From Paucibacter aquatile (GTDB taxonomy: Bacteria > Pseudomonadota > Gammaproteobacteria > Burkholderiales > Burkholderiaceae_C): a stretch of 64,000 nt of DNA. Under the pieces are notes generated by a model that was given only the letters and a program-made list of their open reading frames with translations, did no database searches and was not told the origin of the DNA. The translations under genes and the position numbers were made by a program. Positions 1 through 7,774 of this stretch are shown piece by piece (within the stretch, counting starts at the first letter, position 1; each line of letters begins with the position of its first letter). Location of the stretch: contig NZ_POSP01000003.1 in NCBI RefSeq assembly GCF_002885975.1, forward strand, positions 2,480,001 to 2,544,000. The letters are read 5' to 3'.

Positions 1-800
1 CCGCTGAAGCTCAGGGCCAGCACATCGGTCTCATGGGCCACTGCGGCCTTGACCAGCTCGCTGGCCGGCGTCTGTACACCCAAGGACAGGCACTGGCAGC
101 CTTCCAGCGCCAGCAAGGCCTCCACCATCAGCAGACCCAGGCCATGAGGCTCGCCCGGCAGGGTGCTGAGCAGCACCCGCGGCCGCTCGCCCAGGGCAAA
201 GGGCGGGATGGCTTGAATCGCCTGGCGCAACACCTGCTGCAGGGCCTCGCTGTAGCAGTGCTCTTCGAACACCTCCAGCTCGCCACGCATCCAGGCCTCG
301 CCCACACGCACAGTCAACGGCGCCGCGACCTCGCGCACAAACGCGCCCAAGCCCAGGCGCAGCAGGGTCTGAGCCAGCTGGCGGCGCAGGTCCAGCACCT
401 CATGGCGGCGCAACATCTGCAAGAACTCGTCCAGATCGACGCCCAGGGCGGCGGCAGCGCCACCATCCGAACGAGTGTCCTTGCTCAGCTGCAGCAGCTC
501 TTGCAAGGCTTCGTCGCTAGCCCCCACCACCCGGCCGGGGCGATGGCCCGCGTCCAGCAAGCGCTTGAGCAAGCGCAAGCGCTGCACCTGCTCCGGCGGG
601 TACACGCGTTCGCCCAGCGCATCGCGCAAGGGCGCCGGGAAACCGTAACGCCGCTCCCAGATGCGCAAAGTGTCCTTGGCAATGCCGGTGTCACGTTCCA
701 CCGCGGCGATGCCCGGCAAGCCAGCGGCGGCGTCACCAGCGCTCGCCGCCTCGGTCGCCGCCGAGGGCGGGCGGTCCGGAAGGCCCAGAACCTCAGCCAT
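1..800 (-). CDS. litR: MerR-family regulator with B12-binding domain (LitR/CarH-type photoreceptor), 3' end beyond window
   Basis: 266 codons are visible; the C-terminus lies left of the window. An N-terminal MerR helix-turn-helix (about residues 31-95, with the typical TLRIWERRYGFP segment) is followed by a helical segment carrying W170-x9-E180-H181 and then E217-x-H219-x-x-G222. In the CarH/LitR family the first motif packs against adenosylcobalamin and the second supplies the lower-ligand histidine. Such proteins repress in the dark and release DNA when light breaks the Co-C bond. The ATG at 800 is the only in-frame start after the TGA at 816-818, and AGGAG lies just upstream of it. The gene diverges from a glutathione peroxidase and a lipid-modification cluster, its likely targets. 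Family assignment is strong; light response is inferred. Confidence 0.92.
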   Translation of the reverse strand, partial: MAEVLGLPDRPPSAATEAASAGDAAAGLPGIAAVERDTGIAKDTLRIWERRYGFPAPLRDALGERVYPPEQVQRLRLLKRLLDAGHRPGRVVGASDEALQELLQLSKDTRSDGGAAAALGVDLDEFLQMLRRHEVLDLRRQLAQTLLRLGLGAFVREVAAPLTVRVGEAWMRGELEVFEEHCYSEALQQVLRQAIQAIPPFALGERPRVLLSTLPGEPHGLGLLMVEALLALEGCQCLSLGVQTPASELVKAAVAHETDVLALSFS

Positions 801-840
801 GCAGGCGCTCCTGGTTCATCCGCATGCGTAGATTTTTGTA

Positions 841-862
841 TTGGACAAACATAGGACAAATT
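841..862. promoter_or_regulatory. Two 11-bp direct repeats, candidate LitR operator
   Basis: TTGGACAAACA and TAGGACAAATT lie back to back with an exact 11-bp period. A third copy, TAGGACAAACT, is at 904-914 and runs into the start codon of the peroxidase gene. CarH-type regulators are known to bind tandem 11-bp direct repeats. The pair lies between the regulator and the divergent peroxidase gene, just upstream of a TAATAT -10-like box at 876-881. The operator assignment is inference. Confidence 0.5.
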
Positions 863-914
863 TCTTGAGATGCCCTAATATAGATAAAGAACGAAGTTTT
901 GACTAGGACAAACT

Positions 915-1571
915 ATGGACAACATCTCCCGCTCGCACTGCGCCATCGCCCGCCCTGCTCCGGCTCACCGCGCTGCTGCGCTGAGCTGCGGCGCACTGGC
1001 CACCGCCCTGGCGCTGGCGGCCTGGGTGTCCCCCGTCCGCGCGGCGCCCGCTGCGGCGCCGGCCGCTTCTGCCAGCGCCAGCTGCCCCGAGCTGCTGCAG
1101 CGCGAATTCCCACGCCTGCAGGACGAGAAGCCGCAGGCCCTGTGTCAGTACGCCGGCAAGGTGGTGCTGGTGGTCAACACGGCCAGCTTTTGCGGCTTCA
1201 CCTCGCAGTACAAATCACTGGAAACCCTGTCCAGCCGCTACGCCCCGCGCGGCCTGGTGGTGCTGGGCTTCCCCTCGAATGACTTCGGCGGCCAGGAGCC
1301 GGGCAGCAACAAGGAAATCGCCGAGTTCTGCGAGAACACCTTCAATATGAAGTTCCCCATGTTTGCCAAATCGGTGGTCAAGGCCGGCCAGAGCGGGCTG
1401 AACCCGCTGTACGCCGATCTGGGCAAGCGCACCGGCCAGACACCGAAGTGGAACTTCCACAAATACCTGGTCTCGCGCGACGGCAGCGAGATCAAGAGCT
1501 TCGGCTCCATGACCGACCCGCTGGGTCAGACCTTCACCCAGGAACTCGAGCGCCTGCTCGCCAAACCCTGA
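915..1571 (+). CDS. Exported glutathione peroxidase (GPx/BtuE family)
   Basis: 218 aa. A basic N-terminus and an Ala-rich hydrophobic stretch ending near residue 44 (VRAAPA) look like a signal peptide, so the enzyme probably acts in the periplasm. The catalytic tetrad of the family is visible: C93 in NTASFCGFTSQY, Q127 in FPSNDFGGQEPG and W179 in WNFHKY. The peroxidatic residue is Cys, not Sec, so thioredoxin may be the reductant. AGGA precedes the ATG. It is the first gene divergent from the LitR-type regulator. A glutathione peroxidase also belongs to the singlet-oxygen (sigmaE/ChrR) regulon of Rhodobacter, which fits a photo-oxidative role here. Confidence 0.92.
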   Translation: MDNISRSHCAIARPAPAHRAAALSCGALATALALAAWVSPVRAAPAAAPAASASASCPELLQREFPRLQDEKPQALCQYAGKVVLVVNTASFCGFTSQYKSLETLSSRYAPRGLVVLGFPSNDFGGQEPGSNKEIAEFCENTFNMKFPMFAKSVVKAGQSGLNPLYADLGKRTGQTPKWNFHKYLVSRDGSEIKSFGSMTDPLGQTFTQELERLLAKP

Positions 1572-1756
1572 CGTCCGTCTGACCGTTTGTTTTTTTGCCG
1601 CACCGCCATGCCCCACTCTGTCGCCTTCAAGCCATCGCATGTCCCTCTTTTGGGCGACAGCGCTACCGGTTTTTTTACCCAAACTACAGGTCTTCTGAGT
1701 CGCCTGTCCCAGGATGACGCAGGCTTGTGTAAAGCTTTGCAAACCAGCGCTGCGGC

Positions 1757-1785
1757 TTTCGCGCAAACGAATACTTCGGTAGGAT
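1757..1785 (+). promoter_or_regulatory. sigma70-like promoter of the sRNA candidate
   Basis: TTTCGC (1757-1762) and TAGGAT (1780-1785) are separated by exactly 17 bp. The predicted transcription start is G1792 or A1793, six nucleotides before the outer stem of the structured region. The -35 match is modest. Confidence 0.5.
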
Positions 1786-1791
1786 GCAACC

Positions 1792-1939
1792 GATTCCAGT
1801 CGCAAGATCTCCCCTGTGTAGGGGCTGAAATCTCGGAGCCGTTTTCCTCCTCCTCCCTCCCTCCCTCGTTGGCTCCGAGGCGTCTTGCGACTTCTTTTAT
1901 TCCCAGGGCTTCCAGCCACGCTGGAAGCCCTTCTCTTTT
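1792..1939 (+). ncRNA. Candidate small RNA with three-way-junction fold and a C/U-only loop
   Basis: A stretch of about 148 nt folds into nested perfect stems. The outer stem pairs 1798-1807 (AGTCGCAAGA) with 1883-1892. Inside it are a CCCC/GGGG hairpin (1811-1824) and a 9-bp stem, 1832-1840 (CTCGGAGCC) with 1871-1879. The 30-nt loop at 1841-1870 holds only C and U from 1842 to 1867 and includes repeated CCUCC and CUCCC, complementary to Shine-Dalgarno sequences. A perfect intrinsic terminator follows at 1906-1939. A promoter-like element precedes it. sRNAs with CCUCCUCCC-type motifs (CcsR and 'cuckoo' RNAs) are known in Alphaproteobacteria and are induced by oxidative stress. Homology to them is not claimed. 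Alternative: a cis-acting attenuator for the downstream oxidoreductase gene. Confidence 0.7.
1906..1939 (+). terminator. Intrinsic terminator of the sRNA candidate
   Basis: GGGCTTCCAG (1906-1915), a 5-nt loop, CTGGAAGCCC (1921-1930), then TTCTCTTTT. The stem is a perfect 10 bp. Confidence 0.88.
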
Positions 1940-3320
1940 GCGCCAAGCTACGGGCGCCGCCGACAGTCACGCCACTGACTTGCTGCCGTGGTTGCGCCAA
2001 CTCGGCGCGCCGCAGTTCCCCGACGCCCTGCCCCCGAACGCGCGCCGCGTGGCCGTGGTCGGCTCCGGCATCGCCGGCCTGTCGGCCGCGTGGGCGCTGA
2101 GCTCGCAAGCCCGCGTCACCCTGTTCGAAGCCAATGACTACTTCGGCGGCCACACCCACACCGTCGATGTCGAGCTGCAGGGCACGAGCCACGGTGTGGA
2201 CACCGGCTTTCTGGTCTTCAACGAGCGCACCTACCCGCTGCTGATCCAGCTCTTCGGGCAATTGGGCGTGGAGGTGGCGCCCAGCGATATGTCTTTCTCG
2301 GTGCAAGCGCCGGGCAGCCAGCTGGAGTGGAGTGGCAGCAACCTCAACACCGTGTTTGCCCAGCGCCGCAATCTGCTGCGGCCGGACTTCTGGCGCATGC
2401 TCAGCGATCTGACGCGCTTCAACCGCGTCTGTACCGAGCTGGCCCGCAGCGGCCAGGAGCGCGCGCTGGCCCAGCCCATCGGCGAGTTCCTCGACGAGCA
2501 GCGCTTCAGCGCCGCCTTCCGCGACTGGTACCTGCTGCCCATGGTCGCCTGCATCTGGTCCTGCCCGACGGCGCAGATGCTGAGCTTCCCGATCAGCACC
2601 TTGATCCGCTTCTGCCACAACCACGGACTGCTGCAGGTGACGAACCGGCCGCAGTGGTTCACCGTGCGCGGCGGCGCACGCCATTACGTCGACAAGCTGC
2701 TGCCCCGCATTGCCGATGCGCGCCTGAACAGCCCCGTGCAAGCCGTCAGCCGCCAGGCCGACGGCAGCGTGCTGGTGCATTCCAAGGCGGGCAGCGAACG
2801 CTTTGACGCGGTGGTGATGGCCAGCCACAGCGACCAATCGCTGCGCCTGCTGGATCAGCCCAGCGCGCTGGAGCGCCAGGTGCTGGGTGCCATCGCCTAC
2901 CACCGCAACCGCGCCGTGCTGCACACCGACGCCGGCCTGCTGCCGCAACGCCAGCGCGCCTGGGCCGCCTGGAACTACGAACATGGCGGCAGCCGCCCCG
3001 GCGCCGAGCAAAGCGCGGTGTGCCTGCACTACTTGCTCAACCGCCTGCAGCCCCTGCCTTGGCAACAGCCGGTCGTCGTGTCGCTCAACCCGGTGCGCGA
3101 GCCCAAGGCCAGCCAGGTGCTGGGCGAGTTCGACTATGCCCACCCGGTGTTCGACCGCGCTGCGGTGGCCGCGCAGAGCCGCGTGGCGCAGATGCAGGGC
3201 GAGGGCCAGGTCTGGTTCTGCGGCGCCTGGACGCGCTATGGCTTCCATGAAGACGGCCTGCTGTCCGGCCTGGGCGTGGCCCGGGCGCTGACTCAGCGCT
3301 GGGCGGAGCAAGCGGCATGA
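1938..3320 (+). CDS. FAD/NAD-binding oxidoreductase, flavin amine-oxidase-like (COG2907)
   Basis: About 460 aa. A Rossmann dinucleotide-binding fold starts at VAVVGSGIAGLSAAW (G42-x-G44-x-x-G47), followed by FEANDYFGGHTHT, typical of COG2907 proteins. The C-terminal WFCGAWTRYGFHEDGLLSG is also family-typical. The start is uncertain: no ATG lies between the terminator at 1939 and the Rossmann fold. TTG at 1938, 1980 or 1992, or GTG at 2049, are candidates, none with a good Shine-Dalgarno. The frame is open back to an ATG at 1587, but that would translate through the structured RNA. It overlaps the next gene by 4 bp (ATGA). In Rhodobacter-type clusters this family travels with DUF1365 and CFA-like enzymes and is thought to act on membrane fatty acids. 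The substrate is unknown. Confidence 0.85.
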   Translation: MRQATGAADSHATDLLPWLRQLGAPQFPDALPPNARRVAVVGSGIAGLSAAWALSSQARVTLFEANDYFGGHTHTVDVELQGTSHGVDTGFLVFNERTYPLLIQLFGQLGVEVAPSDMSFSVQAPGSQLEWSGSNLNTVFAQRRNLLRPDFWRMLSDLTRFNRVCTELARSGQERALAQPIGEFLDEQRFSAAFRDWYLLPMVACIWSCPTAQMLSFPISTLIRFCHNHGLLQVTNRPQWFTVRGGARHYVDKLLPRIADARLNSPVQAVSRQADGSVLVHSKAGSERFDAVVMASHSDQSLRLLDQPSALERQVLGAIAYHRNRAVLHTDAGLLPQRQRAWAAWNYEHGGSRPGAEQSAVCLHYLLNRLQPLPWQQPVVVSLNPVREPKASQVLGEFDYAHPVFDRAAVAAQSRVAQMQGEGQVWFCGAWTRYGFHEDGLLSGLGVARALTQRWAEQAA

Positions 3321-4108
3321 GCGAAACGGCCGCCGGCACCCAGGCCTGGCCGCAGCAGGCGCTGATCGGACGCGGCGGCGTGCGCCACCGCCGCCTGCGC
3401 CCCAGCGACCATGCCTTTGCCTACGGCAGCTATTTCCTGATGCTGCCGATGCGACGGCTGCGCCAGGATCCCTGCACCGCCCTGCACCGCAACGGCTTCG
3501 GCTGGCTGAGCTTCCACGATGCCGACCACGGCGATGGCGGCCCCGACGCCCTGGCCTGGCTGGAGGCGCTGCTGGCCCGTGAAGCGGTGGAGGATGCCGA
3601 CGGCGAGATCTGGCTGCACTGCTTCCCGCGCGTGCTCGGCTATGCCTTCAAACCGGTGAGCTTTTGGTACTGCCAGCGCCGCGATGGCAGCCTGGCGGCC
3701 ATCGTCGTCGAGGTCAACAACACCTTCGGCGAGCGCCACTGCTACCTGCTGCAAGGTGAGGGCTTGGCCTACGGTCGCGAGCTGCAAGCGCGCAAGGTCT
3801 TCCACGTCTCGCCGTTCTGCCGCGTGGCCGGTGGCTACCGCTTTCGCTTCATGCACAGCAGCCGCGGCGGCGCCCGCACCGTGGCTCGCATCGACCACGA
3901 GGATGAAGCCGGCCCGCTGCTGCAAACCAGCGTCAGCGGCCAGCTCCAGCCACTGACCGAGGCCAGCGCCCGCGCGGCCTTTTTCGCCATGCCGGCGATG
4001 AGCCTGATGCTGATCTGGCGCATCCATTGGCAGGCCCTGCGCCTGGCACTCAAGCGGGTGCCTTTCTTCGGCAAACCTGCCGCCCCTGAAACTCTGGTGA
4101 CCCGCTGA
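3317..4108 (+). CDS. DUF1365 family protein (COG3496)
   Basis: 263 aa, the usual length for the family. Recognisable stretches are GRGGVRHRRLRPSDHAFAY near the start, LGYAFKPVSFWYC, VEVNNTFGERHCYLL and FHVSPFC. No biochemical activity is established for the family. It is found almost always beside COG2907 oxidoreductases and CFA-type methyltransferases, as here, so a role in fatty-acyl-chain modification is likely. It starts within the stop of the oxidoreductase gene (ATGA), which implies translational coupling. Confidence 0.88.
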   Translation: MSETAAGTQAWPQQALIGRGGVRHRRLRPSDHAFAYGSYFLMLPMRRLRQDPCTALHRNGFGWLSFHDADHGDGGPDALAWLEALLAREAVEDADGEIWLHCFPRVLGYAFKPVSFWYCQRRDGSLAAIVVEVNNTFGERHCYLLQGEGLAYGRELQARKVFHVSPFCRVAGGYRFRFMHSSRGGARTVARIDHEDEAGPLLQTSVSGQLQPLTEASARAAFFAMPAMSLMLIWRIHWQALRLALKRVPFFGKPAAPETLVTR

Positions 4109-4124
4109 GGGTTGCAAGCCTGCA

Positions 4125-5351
4125 ATGAACACAAGCACGACGCTCACGCAAAGAACCACCCTGCCCAGCGACGCCCCGGCCGCCGCGCGCACCGTGTTCC
4201 GCCTGCTCGGGCATCTGCGCCACGGCAGCCTCGATGTGCAGCTGCCCGACGGCAGCAGCGCCCATTTCGGCGGCAGCGAAGGCCCACGCGCGGCCCTGCG
4301 CATCCGCGACTGGGCGGTCTGCGCCGCAGCCCTGCGCTCGGGCGATATCGGCTTTGCCGAGAGCTTTGTGGCCGGCCACTGGAGCACGCCCGATCTGCGC
4401 GCCCTGCTCGAGCTCTTCGTGCGCAACCGCGAGGCGCTCGATGCGGTGATCTTCGGCTCCTGGTGGGGCGCCCTGCTGCACCGGGTCAAGCACCTGCTCA
4501 ACCGCAACAGCCGCGCCGGCAGCCGCAAGAACATCCACGCCCACTACGACCTGGGCAATGCCTTCTACCGGCTCTGGCTCGACCCGAGCATGAACTACAG
4601 CAGCGCCTGGTTCGCAGGCGACTCGCAGCGCAGCCTCACCGAGGCCCAGACCGCCAAGATGCGCCGCGCGCTGGAGGAATGCCAGATCGGCCCGGGCAGC
4701 CGCGTGCTGGAGATCGGCTGCGGCTGGGGCGCCGTGGCGGAAACAGCCACGCGCGACTTCGGCGCCCACCTGACCGGCGTCACCCTGTCCAGCGAGCAGC
4801 TGGCCTGGGCACAGGAGCGACTGGCCGGGGCCGGCCTGGCCGCGCAGGCCGACCTGCGTTTCCAGGACTACCGCGACATTGCCGATCCGGCCTTCGATGC
4901 GGTGGTGTCCATCGAGATGTTCGAGGCCGTGGGCCGCGAATACTGGGATGGCTACTTCCAGACCGTGGCCGCCAAGCTCAAGCCCGGCGGCCGCGCCTGC
5001 ATCCAGACCATCACCATCCGCGACGATCTGTTTGAGCGTTATGCGCGCTCCAGCGATTTCATCCAGCAGTACATCTTCCCGGGCGGCATGCTGCCCAGCC
5101 CCAGCCAGTTCCGCGCGCACGCGGCCAAGGCCGGGCTGCGCGTGGTCAATGAGCTGGCCTTCGGCCAGGACTACGCCCGCACCCTGCACCAGTGGCGCGA
5201 GGCCTTCCTTCATCAGGAGGGCCCGGTGCGCGAACTCGGCTTTGACACCCGCTTCATGCGGCTCTGGGAGTTCTACCTGGCTTACTGCGAAGCGGCCTTC
5301 GCCGCCGACAACACCGATGTGATGCAGTTCACCCTGCTGCGAGAGGGCTGA
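4125..5351 (+). CDS. CFA-type SAM-dependent fatty-acyl methyltransferase
   Basis: 408 aa, the length of a cyclopropane-fatty-acyl-phospholipid synthase (COG2230). NIHAHYDLGNAFYRLWLD and MNYSSAWF are family-typical. The SAM-binding motif VLEIGCGWGAVAE is near residue 195, followed by LSSEQLAWAQ and VSIEMFEAVG. The family transfers a methyl(ene) group from SAM to double bonds of membrane phospholipid acyl chains. Together with COG2907 and DUF1365 it may make methylated or furan-type fatty acids, as reported for related alphaproteobacterial enzymes, instead of plain cyclopropanes. The precise product is inference. Confidence 0.92.
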   Translation: MNTSTTLTQRTTLPSDAPAAARTVFRLLGHLRHGSLDVQLPDGSSAHFGGSEGPRAALRIRDWAVCAAALRSGDIGFAESFVAGHWSTPDLRALLELFVRNREALDAVIFGSWWGALLHRVKHLLNRNSRAGSRKNIHAHYDLGNAFYRLWLDPSMNYSSAWFAGDSQRSLTEAQTAKMRRALEECQIGPGSRVLEIGCGWGAVAETATRDFGAHLTGVTLSSEQLAWAQERLAGAGLAAQADLRFQDYRDIADPAFDAVVSIEMFEAVGREYWDGYFQTVAAKLKPGGRACIQTITIRDDLFERYARSSDFIQQYIFPGGMLPSPSQFRAHAAKAGLRVVNELAFGQDYARTLHQWREAFLHQEGPVRELGFDTRFMRLWEFYLAYCEAAFAADNTDVMQFTLLREG

Positions 5352-5355
5352 GACC

Positions 5356-5934
5356 ATGCGGCGCCGCCCCCTGCTTCTTGCGATGCCCGGCCTGCTGGTC
5401 CTGCCGGCCCACGCGCAGCGCAAGCGTCCAGCCGAAGTGCCGGAGGCGCTGCGCCTGCAGTCGGAGGCGCAGATGCGTTTCTTCGGCCTGCGCATCTACG
5501 ACATCCGGCTTTGGGTGTCGGAGCACGTGAACGCGGACAACTGGTCGCGCCAGACCCTGGCGCTCGAGTTGGAGTACGCGCGCAGCCTGAGCGGCCGCGA
5601 GATCGCCAAGCGCTCGCTGGTGGAGATGCGGCGCCAGGCCGAGATCAGCGAGGAAAAAGCCCAGCGCTGGCTGGCCGAGATGGAGGCTGCTTTCCCCGAC
5701 GTCAAGGCCGGCGACCGCATCAGCGGCCTGTTCGAGCCGGGGCGCGGCGTGCAGTTCTTCGTCAACAGCCAGCCGCGTCGGCAGATCGCCGACGCCGAGT
5801 TCGCCCGCCTGTTCAGCGGCATCTGGCTGGCGACGCAAAGCTCGGAGCCCGGCATGCGCGAGCAACTCTTGAAACGCCCGGCCGACAGCAGCCAGGCCCG
5901 TGGCGAACACCGTGGCCCAAGCAGCCGAGGTTGA
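5356..5934 (+). CDS. Exported chalcone-isomerase-like protein
   Basis: 192 aa. The short N-terminus MRRRPLLLAMPGLLVLPAHA is a clear signal peptide ending in AHA. The mature part has RFFGLRIYDIRLWV, LALELEYARSLSGREIAKRSLVEM and VKAGDRISGLF, matching the chalcone isomerase-like family of bacteria. These proteins lack known chalcone isomerase activity. The related fold in eukaryotic plastids binds fatty acids, so a lipid-binding role suits this cluster. It starts 4 nt after the CFA-type gene and its 3' end overlaps the carrier gene by 35 bp. Confidence 0.82.
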   Translation: MRRRPLLLAMPGLLVLPAHAQRKRPAEVPEALRLQSEAQMRFFGLRIYDIRLWVSEHVNADNWSRQTLALELEYARSLSGREIAKRSLVEMRRQAEISEEKAQRWLAEMEAAFPDVKAGDRISGLFEPGRGVQFFVNSQPRRQIADAEFARLFSGIWLATQSSEPGMREQLLKRPADSSQARGEHRGPSSRG

Positions 5935-7201
5935 AACCCCGAGCGCCGGCCTGGGCCGCGGCCGCGCGGCCGGCCTGCGCTATGGCGGCCTGGGCTTCCC
6001 GCTCGCCTTTGTGGCCCTGCCGCTGTACGTCAGCCTGCCGGCTCACTACGCCCAGAACTACGGCATGCCGCTGGCCTGGCTGGGCGCTCTGCTGCTGGCG
6101 GCACGCCTGCTCGATGCCTTGGTCGACCCCTGGATCGGCCGACTTTGCGACCGCTGGCTGAACGAACACCCACGCCGCGTGCTGCCGCTGATGGCCGGGG
6201 CAGCTGCCGCCCTGGGCGCAGGTTTCTACGCCCTGTTCTTTCCGCCACTGCGCGAGCCCCAGGGCTTGCTGCTCTGGTGCGGCACCTTTCTGCTCGTCTG
6301 CTATGGGGGCTACAGCCTGCTCAGCGTGATGCACCAGACCTGGGGGGCACGCCTGGGCGGCAGCCCGGCCCAGCAAACCCGGGTGGTGGCCTGGCGTGAA
6401 GGGCTGTCCCTGGCTGGCGTGATCGCAGCCAGCCTGCTGCCCGGCTGGATCGGCCTGGCCGGCACGGCCACCGTGCTGGCGGCCGCCCTGGGCCTGAGCC
6501 TGCTCCTGCTGCGCTGGGCACCGCGCGCCCTGGCCAGTGGGCCGGCGGCGCGCGCGCGGGCGATTCAGGTGTGGGCCTACCGCGGCTTTCGCCGCCTGCT
6601 GGCGGTGTTCCTGCTGAACGGCATTGCGGCGGCGATCCCGGCCACCTTGCTGCTGTTCTTTGTGCGCGACCGGCTGCAAACGCCGCAAGCCGAAGGCCTG
6701 TATCTGGCCAGTTATTTCCTGGCCGCCGCGGCCTCCTTGCCGCTGTGGCTGCGCGGGGTGGCGCGCTGGGGTCAGGCCCGCAGCTGGGGCCTGGGCATGG
6801 TGCTGGCCGTGGCGGCGTTCGCCTGGGCGGCGGTGCTGGGCACAGGCGACCAGATCGGCTTTGTGGCGGTCTGCCTGGCCAGCGGGGCCGCACTGGGGGC
6901 GGACCTGGCTATTCCGGGCGCCATGCTGGCCGGCGTGATCCAGCGTGCCGGTTTGCATGCCCGCGCCGAGGGCAGCTTCTTCGGCTGGTGGAACGCCGCC
7001 AACAAGCTCAATCTCGCGCTGGCCGCCGGTCTGGCCCTGCCCCTGCTGCAGCTGCTGGGCTACACACCGGGCGCCCGCGACGCCCAGGCGCTGAACGCCC
7101 TGACCCTGTCTTACTGCCTGCTGCCCTGCCTGCTCAAGCTGGCGGCCGCAGCCCTGCTCTACCGCCATTGGATACGCCCGCAAGGGGAGGACCTGCCATG
7201 A
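5900..7201 (+). CDS. MFS transporter, glycoside-pentoside-hexuronide:cation symporter-like (COG2211)
   Basis: 433 aa with about 12 hydrophobic segments. LRYGGLGFPLAFVALPLYVSLPAHYAQ at the N-terminus and DPWIGRLCDRW (loop 2-3 signature) are typical of the GPH branch. In photo-oxidative-stress clusters this carrier sits with SDR, DUF3833 and CFA genes, so its cargo may be lipid-related and not a sugar. Substrate unknown. It overlaps the genes on both sides, consistent with one operon. Confidence 0.85.
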   Translation: MANTVAQAAEVETPSAGLGRGRAAGLRYGGLGFPLAFVALPLYVSLPAHYAQNYGMPLAWLGALLLAARLLDALVDPWIGRLCDRWLNEHPRRVLPLMAGAAAALGAGFYALFFPPLREPQGLLLWCGTFLLVCYGGYSLLSVMHQTWGARLGGSPAQQTRVVAWREGLSLAGVIAASLLPGWIGLAGTATVLAAALGLSLLLLRWAPRALASGPAARARAIQVWAYRGFRRLLAVFLLNGIAAAIPATLLLFFVRDRLQTPQAEGLYLASYFLAAAASLPLWLRGVARWGQARSWGLGMVLAVAAFAWAAVLGTGDQIGFVAVCLASGAALGADLAIPGAMLAGVIQRAGLHARAEGSFFGWWNAANKLNLALAAGLALPLLQLLGYTPGARDAQALNALTLSYCLLPCLLKLAAAALLYRHWIRPQGEDLP

Positions 7202-7761
7202 CCACGACCCCCACGACCCGATCCCACCGCCGCCTGCTGCTGGCGGGCGCCGCTGCGGGCGCCCTGAGCCTGCTGGCCGGCTGCGCCTCGGCACCCCAGC
7301 CGGAGGACTACGCGCGCGAAACGCCCACGCTGGATCTGCGCCGCTATTTCAACGGGCCTCTGATCGCCCACGGCATCTTCACCGACCGGGCCGGCAAGGT
7401 GCAGCGCCGCTTCATCGTCAAGCTGCAAGGCACATGGACCGGCGACACCGGGGTGCTGGAAGAAGACTTCGAATACAGCGACGGCAAGCGCGAGCGCCGG
7501 GTCTGGACCCTGAAAGACCTGGGCCAGGGCCGCTACAGCGGCACCGCGGCCGATGTGCTGGGCGAGGCCCAGGGCCATGCCGCCGGCAATGCCCTGCGCT
7601 GGGCCTACACGCTCAAGCTGCCGGTCGATGGCAGCGTCTACGAGGTGCAGTTCGACGACTGGATGTACCTGATGGACGAGCGCACCTTGCTGAACAAGGC
7701 CAGGATGAGCAAATTCGGCGTTACGCTCGGGGAAGTGACCCTGTCGTTCCAGAAACTCTGA
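7198..7761 (+). CDS. DUF3833 family lipoprotein
   Basis: 187 aa. The start at 7198 overlaps the carrier stop (ATGA). A twin-arginine-free signal peptide ends in LLAGC with the lipobox Cys at residue 29, so it is probably membrane-anchored. The mature part (LDLRRYFNGPLIAHGIFTDR, then VYEVQFDDWMYLMDE) matches the DUF3833 family, a lipocalin-like group of unknown function. Lipocalin-type proteins are also reported in LitR-controlled gene sets, so membrane lipid binding or repair is plausible. Confidence 0.87.
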   Translation: MTTTPTTRSHRRLLLAGAAAGALSLLAGCASAPQPEDYARETPTLDLRRYFNGPLIAHGIFTDRAGKVQRRFIVKLQGTWTGDTGVLEEDFEYSDGKRERRVWTLKDLGQGRYSGTAADVLGEAQGHAAGNALRWAYTLKLPVDGSVYEVQFDDWMYLMDERTLLNKARMSKFGVTLGEVTLSFQKL

Positions 7762-7774
7762 GCGGAACGCGTCC

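Noticed and set aside
1842..1867. Pyrimidine run as simple repeat or CRISPR-like unit
   Set aside because: Not periodic with spacers; better explained as the loop of a folded RNA.
1587..1937. ATG at 1587 as start of the FAD oxidoreductase
   Set aside because: The 117 extra residues have no homologous pattern and would read through the promoter, hairpins and terminator of the RNA candidate.
1215..3311. 698-codon minus-strand frame
   Set aside because: Antisense to peroxidase and oxidoreductase genes; no motif.
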